The translations under genes were made by a program, and so were the position numbers. The notes beneath the pieces are model-generated. The model worked only from the letters and a program-made list of their open reading frames with translations, searched no databases and was not told where the DNA came from. This document shows, piece after piece, positions 11,859 through 23,110 of a stretch of DNA of 64,000 nucleotides. The DNA is taken from contig CM073326.1 of NCBI GenBank assembly GCA_037043015.1, positions 62,001-126,000 of the forward strand, given 5' to 3'. This stretch comes from Bryum argenteum (taxonomy: Eukaryota > Streptophyta > Bryopsida > Bryales > Bryaceae). The first letter of the stretch is position 1; the number at the start of each line of letters is the position of its first letter.

Positions 11859-14800
11859 ATAAACATAGGTCAAGTCGAGCTCATTCAAGATGAAGAAGCT
11901 AACCTGCCTCTTCATAATCCTCTACAAACTGTATCATCGGTCGAAGATGAACTCATACTTAATAGTGTGAGAATTATTGAAGACTTCGGAAATGAAGTTC
12001 CGCAGGAGACTCCTTCGGAAACTGATCGCCAACCTCTGGAAGGCGAATGCAATGCAGTTTCAGCGGACACTCATCTCGAAGCTGCAGAAATTCAATTACC
12101 GTCCCCGGACATCGACCAATCCCTCTCGGATGACGAAGAAACTCCATTGCCAGGAGGTGTGAACGTTGGAATCCTTCACATGCCCCAACATCTTCAGAAC
12201 AAAGACCCCGACTGGAGTGCGAACGAGATGCGTATGCTGCACAAGAGTGATTCGATTGCAGTCATCAACAGGTTACGCTTCAAACCTGTTAAGAAATCTC
12301 GTATGCTAATTCCACTTTGCCGTCTCGTTTGCTATCCGAAGGTTCGCCCGATCTTAGAACAAGACGTCCGGAAACTCGAGAATGAGTTCAATAAAGGATA
12401 CCGGGAAGGCGACCGGGTGATGTACATGTCTCCCTTTGATAGGAAAGGCCGAGAAAAAATTGTTGACACTCAAGACGAACTGTGGACGAACCCGCTCTGG
12501 AATGCCGCGAATGAAGAGTTCGAGAGTACGCTGCGATCCGATCCTGATCTTCATGACCTTAGCGGGAAATACTTTTATGTTTATGAAGGCAACCACCGTG
12601 TTACAGCATGGATGCGTCATATTGAGAGGTACCACAAGGATGATCTCTCGTGGTACATTTCGGTTGACTGCATCGTTCTCGATGCCCGTGGAGAAAGCAA
12701 TGTCCTTCTTGATGCTATGAACGACATAAACTGGTAAGTGACTGTCGCATTTCTTGCTTTGATTTTAATTCGTCTTTCTGTCATATACAATTTTGCTCAT
12801 CTCTCGATCCCTTTTGTAGGTCCACTGAACATGATCATGTCGAAGACAGTTTGTGTGCCAAACTGCAACGCATGAGAAAGTTCGGTAAATTGAAACTCGA
12901 AGATTTCAAGGACCTCATTTTTGCAGAGGATTACAGGATCTGTAAGAACGCGAAAGCAAAGAAGGAGACTTGGTATCCCGTCACTATAGATGTTTTTGTA
13001 AAATTTCTATACGCGGTGAGTTTCACTATATTTGTGCTTGACTCTTCTTCTTCATATCTACATTAGACAACTTATGACTTGTATTCTCATTGATTTATAG
13101 AGGAGGTTAGCGAAAGCATCGGACGATGCTAAAGCTACGTACTACGCCACCGTTCCAAAAGACAAGCAAACAGGTCCGGGAGTTTGGAGTGCTATGGATA
13201 ACGCCATCAAGGCTGAGATCAAATCGATTCGTGGGAAGAATTTCGACAAGATGGTCGCTGTGGCTAATAACAAACTTGGGAAAGTTTTTGCAAAAGAGGT
13301 ATAGCCGTATAGGTGGCTGCATTCTTTAATTTCAGAGCATTATTTTCAACTTTCTGATTTATTCCTCATATTGAAATTGTGAGTTCCATGTGCAGATTTA
13401 TTCTCATTACAGCCAAAACTTGAAACCCGACATGACAATCGATCGATTACACATGGTAGCCACTACCAATGTTCACTTTGATTTCAAAGGAAAGTGGCTG
13501 CAATGGTGGAACTCACCAAACGAGGTTCGACGATCATTTCGGTTCCCGGAAGAACGCCCAATGAAGGATAAAGCTTTGGTGACATTTCTACATTGGGCTT
13601 CATTCTGGGCACAGGTAATTTGCAATTACGTTCCGTGATTACAATATTTCAGTTCATTTGTTAAATTAAAATCTAACATGTTTGTTGTATTATCAGCTAG
13701 AGCAGTCACTTGAAAGTGAATTGCAGTATCTCGTTGAAAACGAGAACCTCAACATTGAGTGGTCTAGTGTTGATCTCAAGCCATCAGCGTATGTCGAAAA
13801 GTGGAGGGTGCTTTATTGGGAGAAGGCATTCAACAGTTACCTTGGTCCTAATGCAAGCCCGAAGTTCATCAAAGGCTCAGATCTTCAAAAAATTACGGGA
13901 GGCAAAGTTACAATTAAGAGGCTTTTATTCCGGTATGTATCATATTTCTTATAAAATACTAATTACAGTGATCCGCCGTATTCTAATTTTTCTTTTATAG
14001 GTACCTAAAACAAGAGCTCGTTGCGAAGGGAGCATTAGCTTCGTTCTCCATTCCAATGGAGTTCGAGGACGTCTCAGTCACGAATGATCCCCGGAGTTTT
14101 TTCTCATCTGCCCAACAAGAGCGGTTTACAAACTCCCAATTGACGACCGGTGGATGGTTCCTTGAGTGCGACGACAACTACGTGCACAAGGAGGAGAAGC
14201 ATCTTCTTCGAAACCTCGCTTCGGACCCACATGACTCCGCAACAATGGACATTGATGACGCTGACGATGACGATGACGACCTCTCCATTTTACCAGTCGC
14301 ACCAGATCCTATCTCTTCTCCTTCTTCACCTGTTGCAGTGCCCAAGTCTCGTGCAAGCAGGAAGCGAGGCAACGTTGTTGCGGAGCCGGTTGTTGAACTT
14401 GACGAAGATTCCGAAGATATTGCTCCTCTCTCAGTAGACATTGCAGGGCATGAAGATGCTAATCTTACTCAGGCGTCAGCGGGAGCCGCAATCAATACAA
14501 TACGACGCGGTGGAAGATTGACTCAACTTTCTACAAGTGGACTTACGAATGCTGGGTCCCCACCTCAGTCATTCACCGTCGACCACAACTCGCAGCAGTC
14601 TCCACGTCGCCTCAGCCAGGCGATATTCGTCAGACGCCCACTTCCTAAACCAAATCACATTGGCAGCAGCTCGTCGTCGAAGATATCTGTCACACTGCCA
14701 ATGTATCTGGAGAAGGGGAACATTGGAGATTTGGTACACCAGTCCTCGAAGACTGCAAAATGGGATTTGCAAATCCTCGATATCGTCGAGCACATCAAGA

Positions 14801-16195
14801 AGGTTTTATTTCTTCCCTTTGTCTTTCATGAACTTCTTCTTCCGTTTTGTACTTCTAAATCTATTAGCCACTTTCTAATTTTTTACTTGTATCTCAGATT
14901 GGAAAAGACCGCAAGTACCCGTGTTCGGCGATGGAGTATGAACCCAAGCATCCAGGGATTGATCTCATTTTTGCAGATGCTCCCGAGAACTTGCCTGTAC
15001 CTGGTGTGTCTCCAACAGAAATTCCATCTTGGAACCGGCGTGACAAAACCTACTTTGAGAGTCTCTTCGTGTTTGCCGCGTATCATTTGACAGACGTTGG
15101 AGCAATTCTTCTGATGCATCCCAAATGTCGCAGAATCGAGCGTACTCTCGATGCTGAGTCGCATACATACAGTTTTCGTCTGGTTCGAGACTGGTGGGGA
15201 TATAATCCCCTCCCTATGGCCTCTACCGTACCCAAACCGAAAGAGGTACGGAACAAATTCTTGTTTTCAATTTCACGATTTATTAATATTTCCTTCTATG
15301 CTTCTATGTTAACATATTTGTACATGTGTTTTGCAGACTCACTGCTTCCATATCAATGTGTATGTTCGCAAAGAGTTTGTTTCGAAGTTTCAAACTCGGC
15401 AAGTCGCACACGCATACGCGGGTGAGGCAATCGTACCTGATGAGGAAGACCATCTCTGTAACTTTGCTGAGAAAGAAACTTTGCGTTATCGTTCGGACGG
15501 TACGCCGTGGCGAGGCTCACGAGAGAAGGACCCCTCTTTTATTCAGTGTTTTGTCGATTGTCTCACGGACGAGGGGGGTATAGTGTTCGATTGGAGTGCA
15601 AGTACAGGTACTGTTTCCGTACACTCTATATTAGAATTCGTTTCCACATTTCGCATTTTTAATGTTGGTTCCCGATTATATAGGTGCATCTGTGACTGCT
15701 TGCGCGCGCTCCAACCGACACCTCATCGCTATGGAACCTGACGAAGAGATCTTTGATGGTGTACTCGCGGATTACAAGAACGGACCTTCCCGTGATGAGG
15801 AAAGTGGAGAATCAGCCCCCCCCCTGACTATGACTCTGACGAACCGGTCGTGAAGAAACCACGAAAGTTCATTGGTGTGTATTACCATCTTGTATTCTCT
15901 TTTTCAATTTTAAATTACATACTTATAAATCGGAAGGACTGACTTTCTTTGCAATTTTAGGATCGCAGGTCTAAAAGAGCGATTGATTCGCAACGCTCAT
16001 CTCTACAAGAGCCCTCCATCGAAATTCACTCTACCATCGTACGCTGAGCGTCTTGCTCAAGAGTTTGTTCAAGCTCCATCTCCCATTTTGTCTGACACTC
16101 CACGTCGACGTTATAGCAAGAGTGTACTTAAGTTTATAGACTTTGAGGCAGATCAGTGTGATCAGCACTTTAATGGTACTACACCGTCTGCCTAG
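11859..16195 (+). CDS. Ten-exon gene: ParB-like domain plus beta-class DNA methyltransferase-like domain
   Basis: Exons with GT/AG borders: 11859 (or 11832)-12733, 12820-13015, 13101-13298, 13396-13614, 13697-13932, 14001-14802, 14898-15245, 15337-15607, 15684-15874 and 15969-16195; roughly 1,190 residues. Residues ~240-255 hold YEGNHRVTAW followed by a hydrophobic strand, like the GxxRxxA box of ParB/Srx domains. A Ser/Asp-rich linker fills most of exon 6. Exon 7 has DLIFADAPENLP at 14964-14999, in the place of the DPPY motif of N4/N6-type methyltransferases. Exons 8-9 have VFDWSASTG and then ASVTACARSNRHLIAMEPDE, resembling the SAM-binding motif I. Motif IV before motif I is the beta-class order. 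DAPE instead of DPPY suggests altered or lost catalysis. A run of nine C near 15816-15824 leaves the last ~100 codons ambiguous: ten would keep the frame and match the next splice phase. The true 5' end is unknown. Confidence 0.55.
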
Positions 16196-16416
16196 TTTGT
16201 GATTTGTTTTCCGATAGGTACTAGACATGGTAGCGCCATACATTCGTAGTTTTCCATGATCTATTACTTATATACTATCTATATGTGTTTTTCAATATAC
16301 ACGGTTTTATATTTTTATAAGTCGGTCATATGTATTCAAAAAATTTCAGCACATTCAAGCCAACTCTCAATCCAAGTGTGAGTCCTGCCCAAACAACTAC
16401 ATTAACTAGCATTCAA
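16196..16416. other. Short intergenic gap between convergent genes
   Basis: About 220 bp of AT-rich DNA lies between the stop of the methyltransferase-like gene and the stop of the ADD gene. It would carry both 3' ends; I see no clear polyadenylation signal I would stand on. Confidence 0.4.
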
Positions 16417-16854
16417 CTAGTCGTAGTTGGAATCACTCGCAGAATCACTGCTGCTGCGATCACCAGCTTCTGAAGTGAATTCCACGAAATCCTCCCAAAT
16501 CGTCTGCAGAGGCACTATCTCGTACTTGTTGCAGCTGAAGCGCCCCCAATTTTTGACCGTCATGTCCTTCAGGTAGTCGTCTCCCTTGTTCCTTGCGATA
16601 CACGCTGCACACCACGCCCTGTTACAATAATCACACGGGATCAAAAACTGATTTCCCCCACACCAATTGCATTGCTCATCATCGTACTGGGCGTTCTTCG
16701 TGAATACAACGTCGTCCAACATAAGTTTGCACGAAATGCATATGCCAACACCGAGACGAGGATGCTCCAACAAACAAGCACGGATTTTTTTAGCTCCACA
16801 AGCAGTGCATGAATACAAGTACAAAGGATCAAAATCGGCCGAATGCCCCGCCAT
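16417..16854 (-). CDS. ADD (ATRX-DNMT3-DNMT3L) domain protein
   Basis: 145 residues from the ATG at 16854 (MAGHSADFDPLY); an upstream in-frame ATG at 16953 would add 33 residues. The Cys pattern is that of an ADD domain: a GATA-like pair set (SCTACG..., GICISC) and then a PHD-like part (EQCNWCGGNQFLIPCDYCNR, AWCAACIARN). The spacing and the DEQC-W-C...CD-C...CxxCI...NxG signature match ATRX. A WGRFSCNKYE segment ends the domain with only one Cys where ATRX has two. The tail is acidic and Ser-rich (SSSDSASDSNYD). ADD domains read histone H3 tails with unmethylated K4. There is no helicase or methyltransferase in the same ORF, so this is a free-standing reader or adaptor. It is convergent with the methyltransferase-like gene, about 220 bp away. 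Confidence 0.72.
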   Translation of the reverse strand: MAGHSADFDPLYLYSCTACGAKKIRACLLEHPRLGVGICISCKLMLDDVVFTKNAQYDDEQCNWCGGNQFLIPCDYCNRAWCAACIARNKGDDYLKDMTVKNWGRFSCNKYEIVPLQTIWEDFVEFTSEAGDRSSSDSASDSNYD

Positions 16855-16954
16855 TTGTTCCACAACAGTGCAAGAGAGAGAGGTTTCAAAAAAGAGATGG
16901 CCAACACAATGCATTGAGATGCTGGCTTTCTCCTCCTCTGTTCTTATATGCAAG

Positions 16955-17581
16955 GAAAAACTCTGGATTTTCCATCAAACCTCACCAATATGATCACCCA
17001 AAACCGGCAGTGCAGTCAGATTGGGACACCGCAAAGATCTTGTCGAATCGCACACCGCACACCGCATTTTTTACATTTTTTGTCGCCTTCAAACTCCACA
17101 AATAAAAACCAACAGTTTCGGACATTTTTTTACATTATTTTTCAGCTTCTGAACTCCACAGCGGCCCCGACAGTTTTGGACAATTTTTTTCATTTTTTGT
17201 CAGCTTCTGATTTCCAGAGCGGCACCGACATTTTGGTCATTTTTTTACATTTTCTGTCATCTTCTGAACTCCACAGCGGCACCGACATTCCAACAAATTA
17301 GAAATCGAGACAAAAATTCACTTACACTGTCATGACAATGGACGTGAGTTCTCATGAACACCATCACGGCATTTTTCTTACATTCTCGTGAGTAATCCAA
17401 TCACTACAGCATCCTTTTCTCCCATCTCTACTAGCACATCACAATGAGTACCGACAATTCACAGCTTCATGGAATGTATTCACCCCTTAACCGACACTCC
17501 ATATGACACAACCCATTCAATCTCATGACGTCCAACATCATAATACATGAGCACCGACATTGAGCATGAGCATGAGCACCG
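16955..17581. other. Repeat-rich upstream region of the ADD gene
   Basis: Contains the 65-bp repeats at 17060-17290 and then AT-rich DNA. From about 17550 it carries short CACCGACATTGAGCATGAG-type repeats that continue on the other side of the copia element. No gene was seen. Confidence 0.45.
17060..17290. repeat. ~60-65-bp degenerate tandem repeat, 4 copies
   Basis: Each unit has a T-rich run (TTTTTTACATTTTTTGTC), CTTCTGAACTCCACAGCGGC and ACCGACAnTTT. Copies differ at many sites. Confidence 0.7.
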
Positions 17582-17821
17582 TGTTGTGAGCAAGAAGAAA
17601 GAGGAAGCAATATATAACTGGTATTGAAAGATCTCATAGAACCTGTATATGGTTCACATATATATATATACCCCAGTTAGGGTGGTAATTTTAGATAGTT
17701 TTACTTTAAACTTTTACTTAACTCGAACTAACCAGAGAGTAAGATCTAAGTAAGAGGTTCTAGAAGGTTCCGAGGTCGCTCATCACAACACTCCTCCTCG
17801 ACTGAGGAACACTTCACAACA
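17582..17821 (-). repeat. LTR of copia copy 2 (3' side)
   Basis: Begins TGTTGTGAGCAAG and ends CACTTCACAACA; reverse complement of the copy 1 LTR. The purine tract complement CTCCTCCTCG follows at 17822. Confidence 0.85.
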
Positions 17822-19773
17822 CTCCTCCTCGAACGATGATCTTCCTCGTTAAAAACACTTCACGATGTTTTGAAGTGAAAAGAGTAAAGTCATCGTTCGC
17901 TATTAATATACACTAACTTAACAGCTGCTATGCTTGATTTTGTCCGCCATCATAAATGTTGATAACACTGCTTCATAGGACGCGTTGTGAAATGCTAGAA
18001 GTTCTCCTTCCACCAGCTTGTCTATGTCTTCCTTATCCTCCTCGCAAAGGCAATAGGAGGCCTCTTCAATCTTGCTCAAGCCAATCATGAATGCTGAAAT
18101 TATGATGATGTTCGCCATATTGAAATTCTTCTGTAAATTCTTGATAGACGACTCCAAGTTTGCTCTCATCTGCATAACAATTGATTGAGAGAAGAGATCG
18201 GAATCTCATAGAGGCCGTTAGCTCCACAGTGTGCAGTAGCGAGGTAAAGCAGCGCTCCGACCACAGCGAGGTACTTTTGCTCATCCTTCTCATTCTCCTC
18301 CTCCTCGCAAGGTCGGTACGGGTCGTCTCTCGTGCTGCTCCTCTCGATCATTGGTGCCGAAAGGGAATTGGCGTTGGACATGTTAAATGCCTTGAGCAGC
18401 TTCTTGGTGTAAGTGTCTTGGTGGAGAAGAATACTCCCGTCGGGACGATGGCATACCTGAAGTCCAAGATAAAACGTGGTGCGGCCAAGGAGTTTCATCT
18501 CGAACTCAGTAGTGAGAAGCTCCTCAACCTCGGTGCACAATGCGTCAGTACCCACCAAATTGAGGTCATCTACATAAACTGCGAGTATAACAAAGACAGA
18601 ATCTCAACAAAGCACAAAGATGCAAGGTAAGGTATCGCGGCATGTAAAGCCTTGATAAGTAAGGAACCTCCTGAGGTGATGATATCAGGCGCGCCCCAAG
18701 GCGTCAACAAGTACCATGAGATTGCGGGAGCGCCTATGCGCTTACCATCACCGAACAAGCGAAGTCTCATCGCTGCTCGTTCTATCGCTACCATCGCTAT
18801 GCGGGAGCGTCTTATGCCACATTTAGGCCTTCGAAGCACCGCCAAATTACATTCCCGTGGCGCGTCCGCCATGATGGTAATGCATAAAGGCCGGTCGGTC
18901 CCAAAGATCCATCACCATCAAATTCACCTTCTCCATCAACAATGGAAGCGTGAATGCCATTGGCAAGCGAGCCCGGTAGGCGATCGAGGCTCGGGGTGCA
19001 TCGAGCAGCACATAGCTCTCTCAATCCGAGGGGAATCCCCGGGCGGACCACTCTTGCCCGGCCCTCCCGAAACTTCAAGTTTCGCCTTCCAGTAATCATG
19101 ACAAGGTCACAATTCAACCAGTATCACTCGTGGAATTAAAATTCCGGCTTCCCTTCAGTGGGGCATCCTCCCAATATGGGCGGGGCATAGGTTACTTACC
19201 TCTTAGAATTAAAATTCCGGCTTGTGAGGTTATCACAATTCAACCAGATCCGCACATGCAAGAAGACTCACTCATAACATACATTTTAGGTGGATCCGGA
19301 CCACTCCGACTAATTAGACCGACTTAGACAAGAAAAATACGCCCAAGTACAAAACCAAACTAAAGACACGACAATAGGATATGTTTGGAGGTTGGAGGAT
19401 CGTTTCTTCCAACTACACACGTTGACTGTTGAGTGTTTCCTCCTTTGAATCTTCGAGTGTGTTATCTCTTGGTTGATATCATTTTCGTACCTGAACACAC
19501 ATAGCAAGAAACTAGGTACTTCTCTATAGTTAGGCCATATAACTAATTTAATAATAAGGTAAAGTATAGTGCATCATAAGCATATAAAAGAATAATAATA
19601 ATATAAAAATGAAGGTGAGAAATTCAAGCCTGATTGAAACTCTATCATGCATGCGTTGTGCAATGATGTCCTCTGGTCTTTGTACCCTATGCAAGCTCTC
19701 TCCAAAAATTGTAGAAAAGCAAAAAGAAAACTAAAATCAAACTCTCGGCTGGTAAAGTCACGTGCTGATAACG

Positions 19774-19980
19774 TGTTGTGAGCAAGAAGAAAGAGGAAGC
19801 AATATATAACTGGTATTGAAAGATCTCATAGAACCTGTATATGGTTCACATATATATATATACCCCAGTTAGGGTGGTAATTTTAGATAGTTTTACTTTA
19901 AACTTTTACTTAACTCGAACTAACCAGAGAGTAAGATCTAAGTAAGAGGTTCTAGAAGGTTCCGAGGTCGCTCATCACAA
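19774..19980 (-). repeat. LTR of copia copy 2 (5' side)
   Basis: Begins TGTTGTGAGCAAG, adjacent to the PBS complement; ends at CTCATCACAA before CACCG. Confidence 0.8.
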
Positions 19981-20955
19981 CACACCGACATTGAGCATGA
20001 GCATGAGCACCAACATTGAGCATGAGCATAAGCACCGACATCTGAAGGTCAAAAAATTTCTAATAGTGTGATATTATGGAATATTTGATGATATTACATA
20101 AATTTGTTGATATAATGGAAGATGTGGATGATATTACAAAACATGTCATTTAAGTATCTCAAAACGGTGTAATGTAAGCCATGCATGCCTTTAACGGTGA
20201 CGTCAGCCCTAATCTTTATGTAACTCCTTAAACTCCAATATCAATGCATCGATGTATGTAAATTTTTAAATACTAAACTCATTGTACACTAAAAGTTTTT
20301 TTGTTTCTATGAGAGTGATTGAAGCTTGCCAATGTCGGTAGGGGCTATAGTCCAGTAATTGTATAGCTCAGGATAGCTGCTTTAGAACGCGGTGCAACGC
20401 TCACACGAGGCCGAGGAGAATCGAACTCGGACCACTACAATGCCACGTGAATGTCTTTCTGTACACCTTACAAGGTGACACAGGAAGACGACCTGTAGTT
20501 ATAAATTTCGGTTTATATGAACTGAAGCATCTACCTATAATTCTGGCAGTTGTAATAGGAAATTGATGACGTCAGCCCTAATTAGTGTCTAAATCTTATT
20601 ATTGATGAATTATTGATTACCTAAAGGGCCATCCCAAATTATGGTTTAGATTTTGTATATGATTTTAATTGTATTGGTTACACATGATGATGCCAGCCAT
20701 AATTTAATTAACTTTTATTTAAACTTGCAAATGTGGATAATTTATGAAATATTGTATAACCTCTAAACCATAAAAATAAATGGATAAAGGACCTATACCC
20801 ACGGTGTTGGGTTTTTTTTTTTGTCTAAAAACGACCATGTCAAAAATTCAGAACCACCCATCCCATGGTAATAGGGCTATTAACTTTTAAATTTTTTTTG
20901 CAATGAGTGGTAATAGGGTCTTAAACTTTCATGAAAAAAATAATAATTCTGTCAA
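19981..20955. other. AT-rich intergenic DNA
   Basis: Starts with CACCGACATTGAGCATGAGC repeats that match the left flank of copia copy 2, then AT-rich DNA. A 100-bp GC-richer island near 20335-20450 has a weak tRNA-like look but does not fold as a tRNA. No coding sequence was seen. Confidence 0.4.
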
Positions 20956-20990
20956 TCACCGCTCACCGCTCACCGCTCTCCGCTCACACC
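20956..20990. repeat. GCTCACC heptamer cluster
   Basis: CACCGCTCACCGCTCACCGC and following bases form 4-5 copies of a 7-bp unit. A similar cluster lies at 62214-62236, in both cases next to a sequence like CCAYGGTAATAGG about 100 bp before. Confidence 0.55.
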
Positions 20991-21102
20991 CGTGCATTCC
21001 CCGGTCTCCAATCCATTTTTGAAAATGCTGACTTGATCCATCAAAATCACTACTATCAGTGTCAGACTCAATGACATGATCTATGCTATCCGCAGAGAAC
21101 TC
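20956..21102 (-). CDS. Possible terminal exon of an unidentified minus-strand gene
   Basis: An open frame begins right after a good acceptor (a T-rich run then GGGTGCAG, ending at 21103) and runs 48 codons to a TGA. It reads EFSADSIDHVIESDTDSSDF, an acidic, Ser-rich stretch like the tails of the ADD protein and the companion proteins. The 3' part crosses GCTCACC heptamers. No upstream exon could be assigned. A chance ORF is possible. Confidence 0.22.
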   Translation of the reverse strand, partial: EFSADSIDHVIESDTDSSDFDGSSQHFQKWIGDRGMHGCERRAVSGER

Positions 21103-21999
21103 CTGCACCCAAAAAAAATATAGAGTTTTAGTAATAATCATGAGTGCACACTGGCAAAAAAGAATAATTCACACAACAAATTAAACCATGTTCAGACTGA
21201 AACAAAAAGAGATGGTTGAATTTCGAGCTCAAGAATGTAGAGTAACATATCTACTAAATATTTCTTCTAGGACTCAAAGATTCAAATAGTAGGTATCGGA
21301 AACTTTACAAACAAGAGAACATTCAAAACCACTATAGAAACATTGTACGCATAGTTGAGCCCAAGGAAAGCCAGATTTTACCCACTTGCCCAACATGTCA
21401 CCTACCCAAACAAATAAGCATCGAATATCATACTGGAGATTCAATTAAGAGTTTGAGGTTCTTTCTATGACAATTGGAAATGCACATTATTTCAAACATA
21501 AACCGTTTAGCAAACCCACTTCCGTAGAAGCCTATGATAATTAATTTCAATTATTTCAAACGATTTTCCACATTTACAAACTCTTGATCTAACTAGTTTA
21601 GCCCCTACCATTTTCTTGATGCAAAATAATCTAACACACAAAATTTGACCTTCTTCTACTTTAGGCTTAAAGAATCTCAATCTAAAAATTATTTAGAAGA
21701 TTTAACCGTAGGATCTGAAATTGAACTTGGCATTCTACTCACATCTCAAATATGAACCGTTGATTTTTCTTCATTTGTGAGATTATAATGATCAAAGTTG
21801 GCTGAAATTTTCTCCTATATACGCCCACCCTCGTATACGAGGGTACCTACCACAAGTGGAGTGATGCCCAATTCCAAAGCCCATTGTTTCAAATGGTTAC
21901 CAACATTTACAAACTTTTGATCTAACTGGTTTAGACTCCCTCCCACCCTTGTATACGAGGATCCCTACCATAAGTGGAGAGATGCTTAAGCACAATCAA
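21103..21999. other. AT-rich DNA with the first two palindrome copies
   Basis: No coding evidence. It holds CCCTCGTATACGAGGG at 21828-21843 and a variant at 21946-21960. Confidence 0.45.
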
Positions 22000-22127
22000 G
22001 GCTTCTTTTTTCGTTCGCCAGATTCCCCTCTTGGCCAGTAACATATCTTCCTTCCAGAATATGACCTAACCCATGTTTGACAAAGAAAGGGAATCATCGT
22101 TTTGTTGCCAAAAAAAAAAAAACGCTG
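22000..22127 (+). repeat. Left inverted repeat arm
   Basis: Pairs with 25004-25129. Includes TCTTGGCCAGTAACATATCT and CCTAACCCATGTTTGACAA and ends at a poly-A run plus CGCTG. Confidence 0.85.
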
Positions 22128-22989
22128 AGCACGATGCCCATGCCCAAAATGTAATCAAAAGAATAGACAAAAATATGATCAACAACCGAATTCTTTACCC
22201 AACCTCGTACACGAGGCACCCGTCGAAACTCTATTTGCTATCCTTCTTTGTAAACGAAGTATAATCAAAATCGGTTCAATAGAGAAACATTTTAATGCCT
22301 ACCTTACCTCAAAAACAATGGAACGAAATGAATGCACCAAAAACTACAATAATTTGCAAGAATGGTCAATTTAATCATAATGAACTACAAGAATATCTTA
22401 AATTTAGAAGATTTAAGATTTTGAGAGCATAATGAAGATTAAATAGTAGCAGATATGACTCCCATTACTACAACCTCGTATACGAGGTCACCCTGGTTTG
22501 ACCACCCTCATGTCTGCTTGACAAAATCAAGAAAATAAACAAAGATCACAAAGACCGATGCCGATTCCCCTGAAATCCTCGTACACGAGTTCATGCCCCA
22601 TTCATTAATCGGGCCCACAAGATGAAAGGATCAGACAAGCAGAAACATATGTGTGGGCATCCTCGTACAGGAGGAAGCCCTCAAATTCTGATTTCCCACA
22701 TAGCAGCAACCATTTGATCCCACACTCGTACGCGAGGGCACCCCTTCACTCGAAGTTACCACGAAATTTCACGACCAGATCAACAAAAACACGAAGATGA
22801 GTAGATGAAAACGATCACAATTATTAACAGTATCACCACCTTTTATTGCTGACTATGCCCTCATGTCATGAAGACGAGTAGACGATGACCAGCCTCCAAC
22901 ACTCCCTCGTGTACGAGGGTACACGTACAAGTTCATGAATCCAGGGTGTTCTGTTGACCACCACCAAAATCACAATTTCGGGGGAACTT

Positions 22990-23110
22990 GAACAGGATGA
23001 TCATCACGAAGAACAAATATCGGGGGACCTTGAACACGATGATCATCACGAAGAACAAATATCGGGGGACCTTGAACACGATGATCATCACAAAATCACG
23101 AAGAACTTGA
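22990..23110. repeat. ~48-bp repeat, 2-3 copies
   Basis: Units of ATATCGGGGGACCTTGAACA followed by CGATGATCATCACGAAGAAC are repeated head to tail, with a diverged copy on each side. The region is rich in GATGATCATC. Confidence 0.75.

Larger units (their letters stand above)
17582..19980 (-). mobile_element. Internally reduced Ty1/copia retrotransposon, copy 2
   Basis: Same reduced structure as copy 1, in the opposite orientation. LTRs are about 17582-17821 and 19774-19980. The PBS complement (CACGTGCTGATAACG) abuts the right LTR. The interior carries the same gag/pre-integrase-like and reverse-transcriptase pieces. The 5-bp sequence CACCG lies at each end (17577-17581 and 19981-19985), consistent with a target duplication, although the right LTR is shorter and the flank is itself repetitive. 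Where they align, the LTRs look identical, so this is a young copy. It is broken in several places and not autonomous. Confidence 0.85.

Noticed and set aside
20335-20450. tRNA- or SINE-like island (GTATAGCTCAGGATAGC and GAATCGAACTCGG)
   Set aside because: Box A-like and box B-like strings appear, but on opposite strands or at impossible spacing. No cloverleaf and no poly-A tail.
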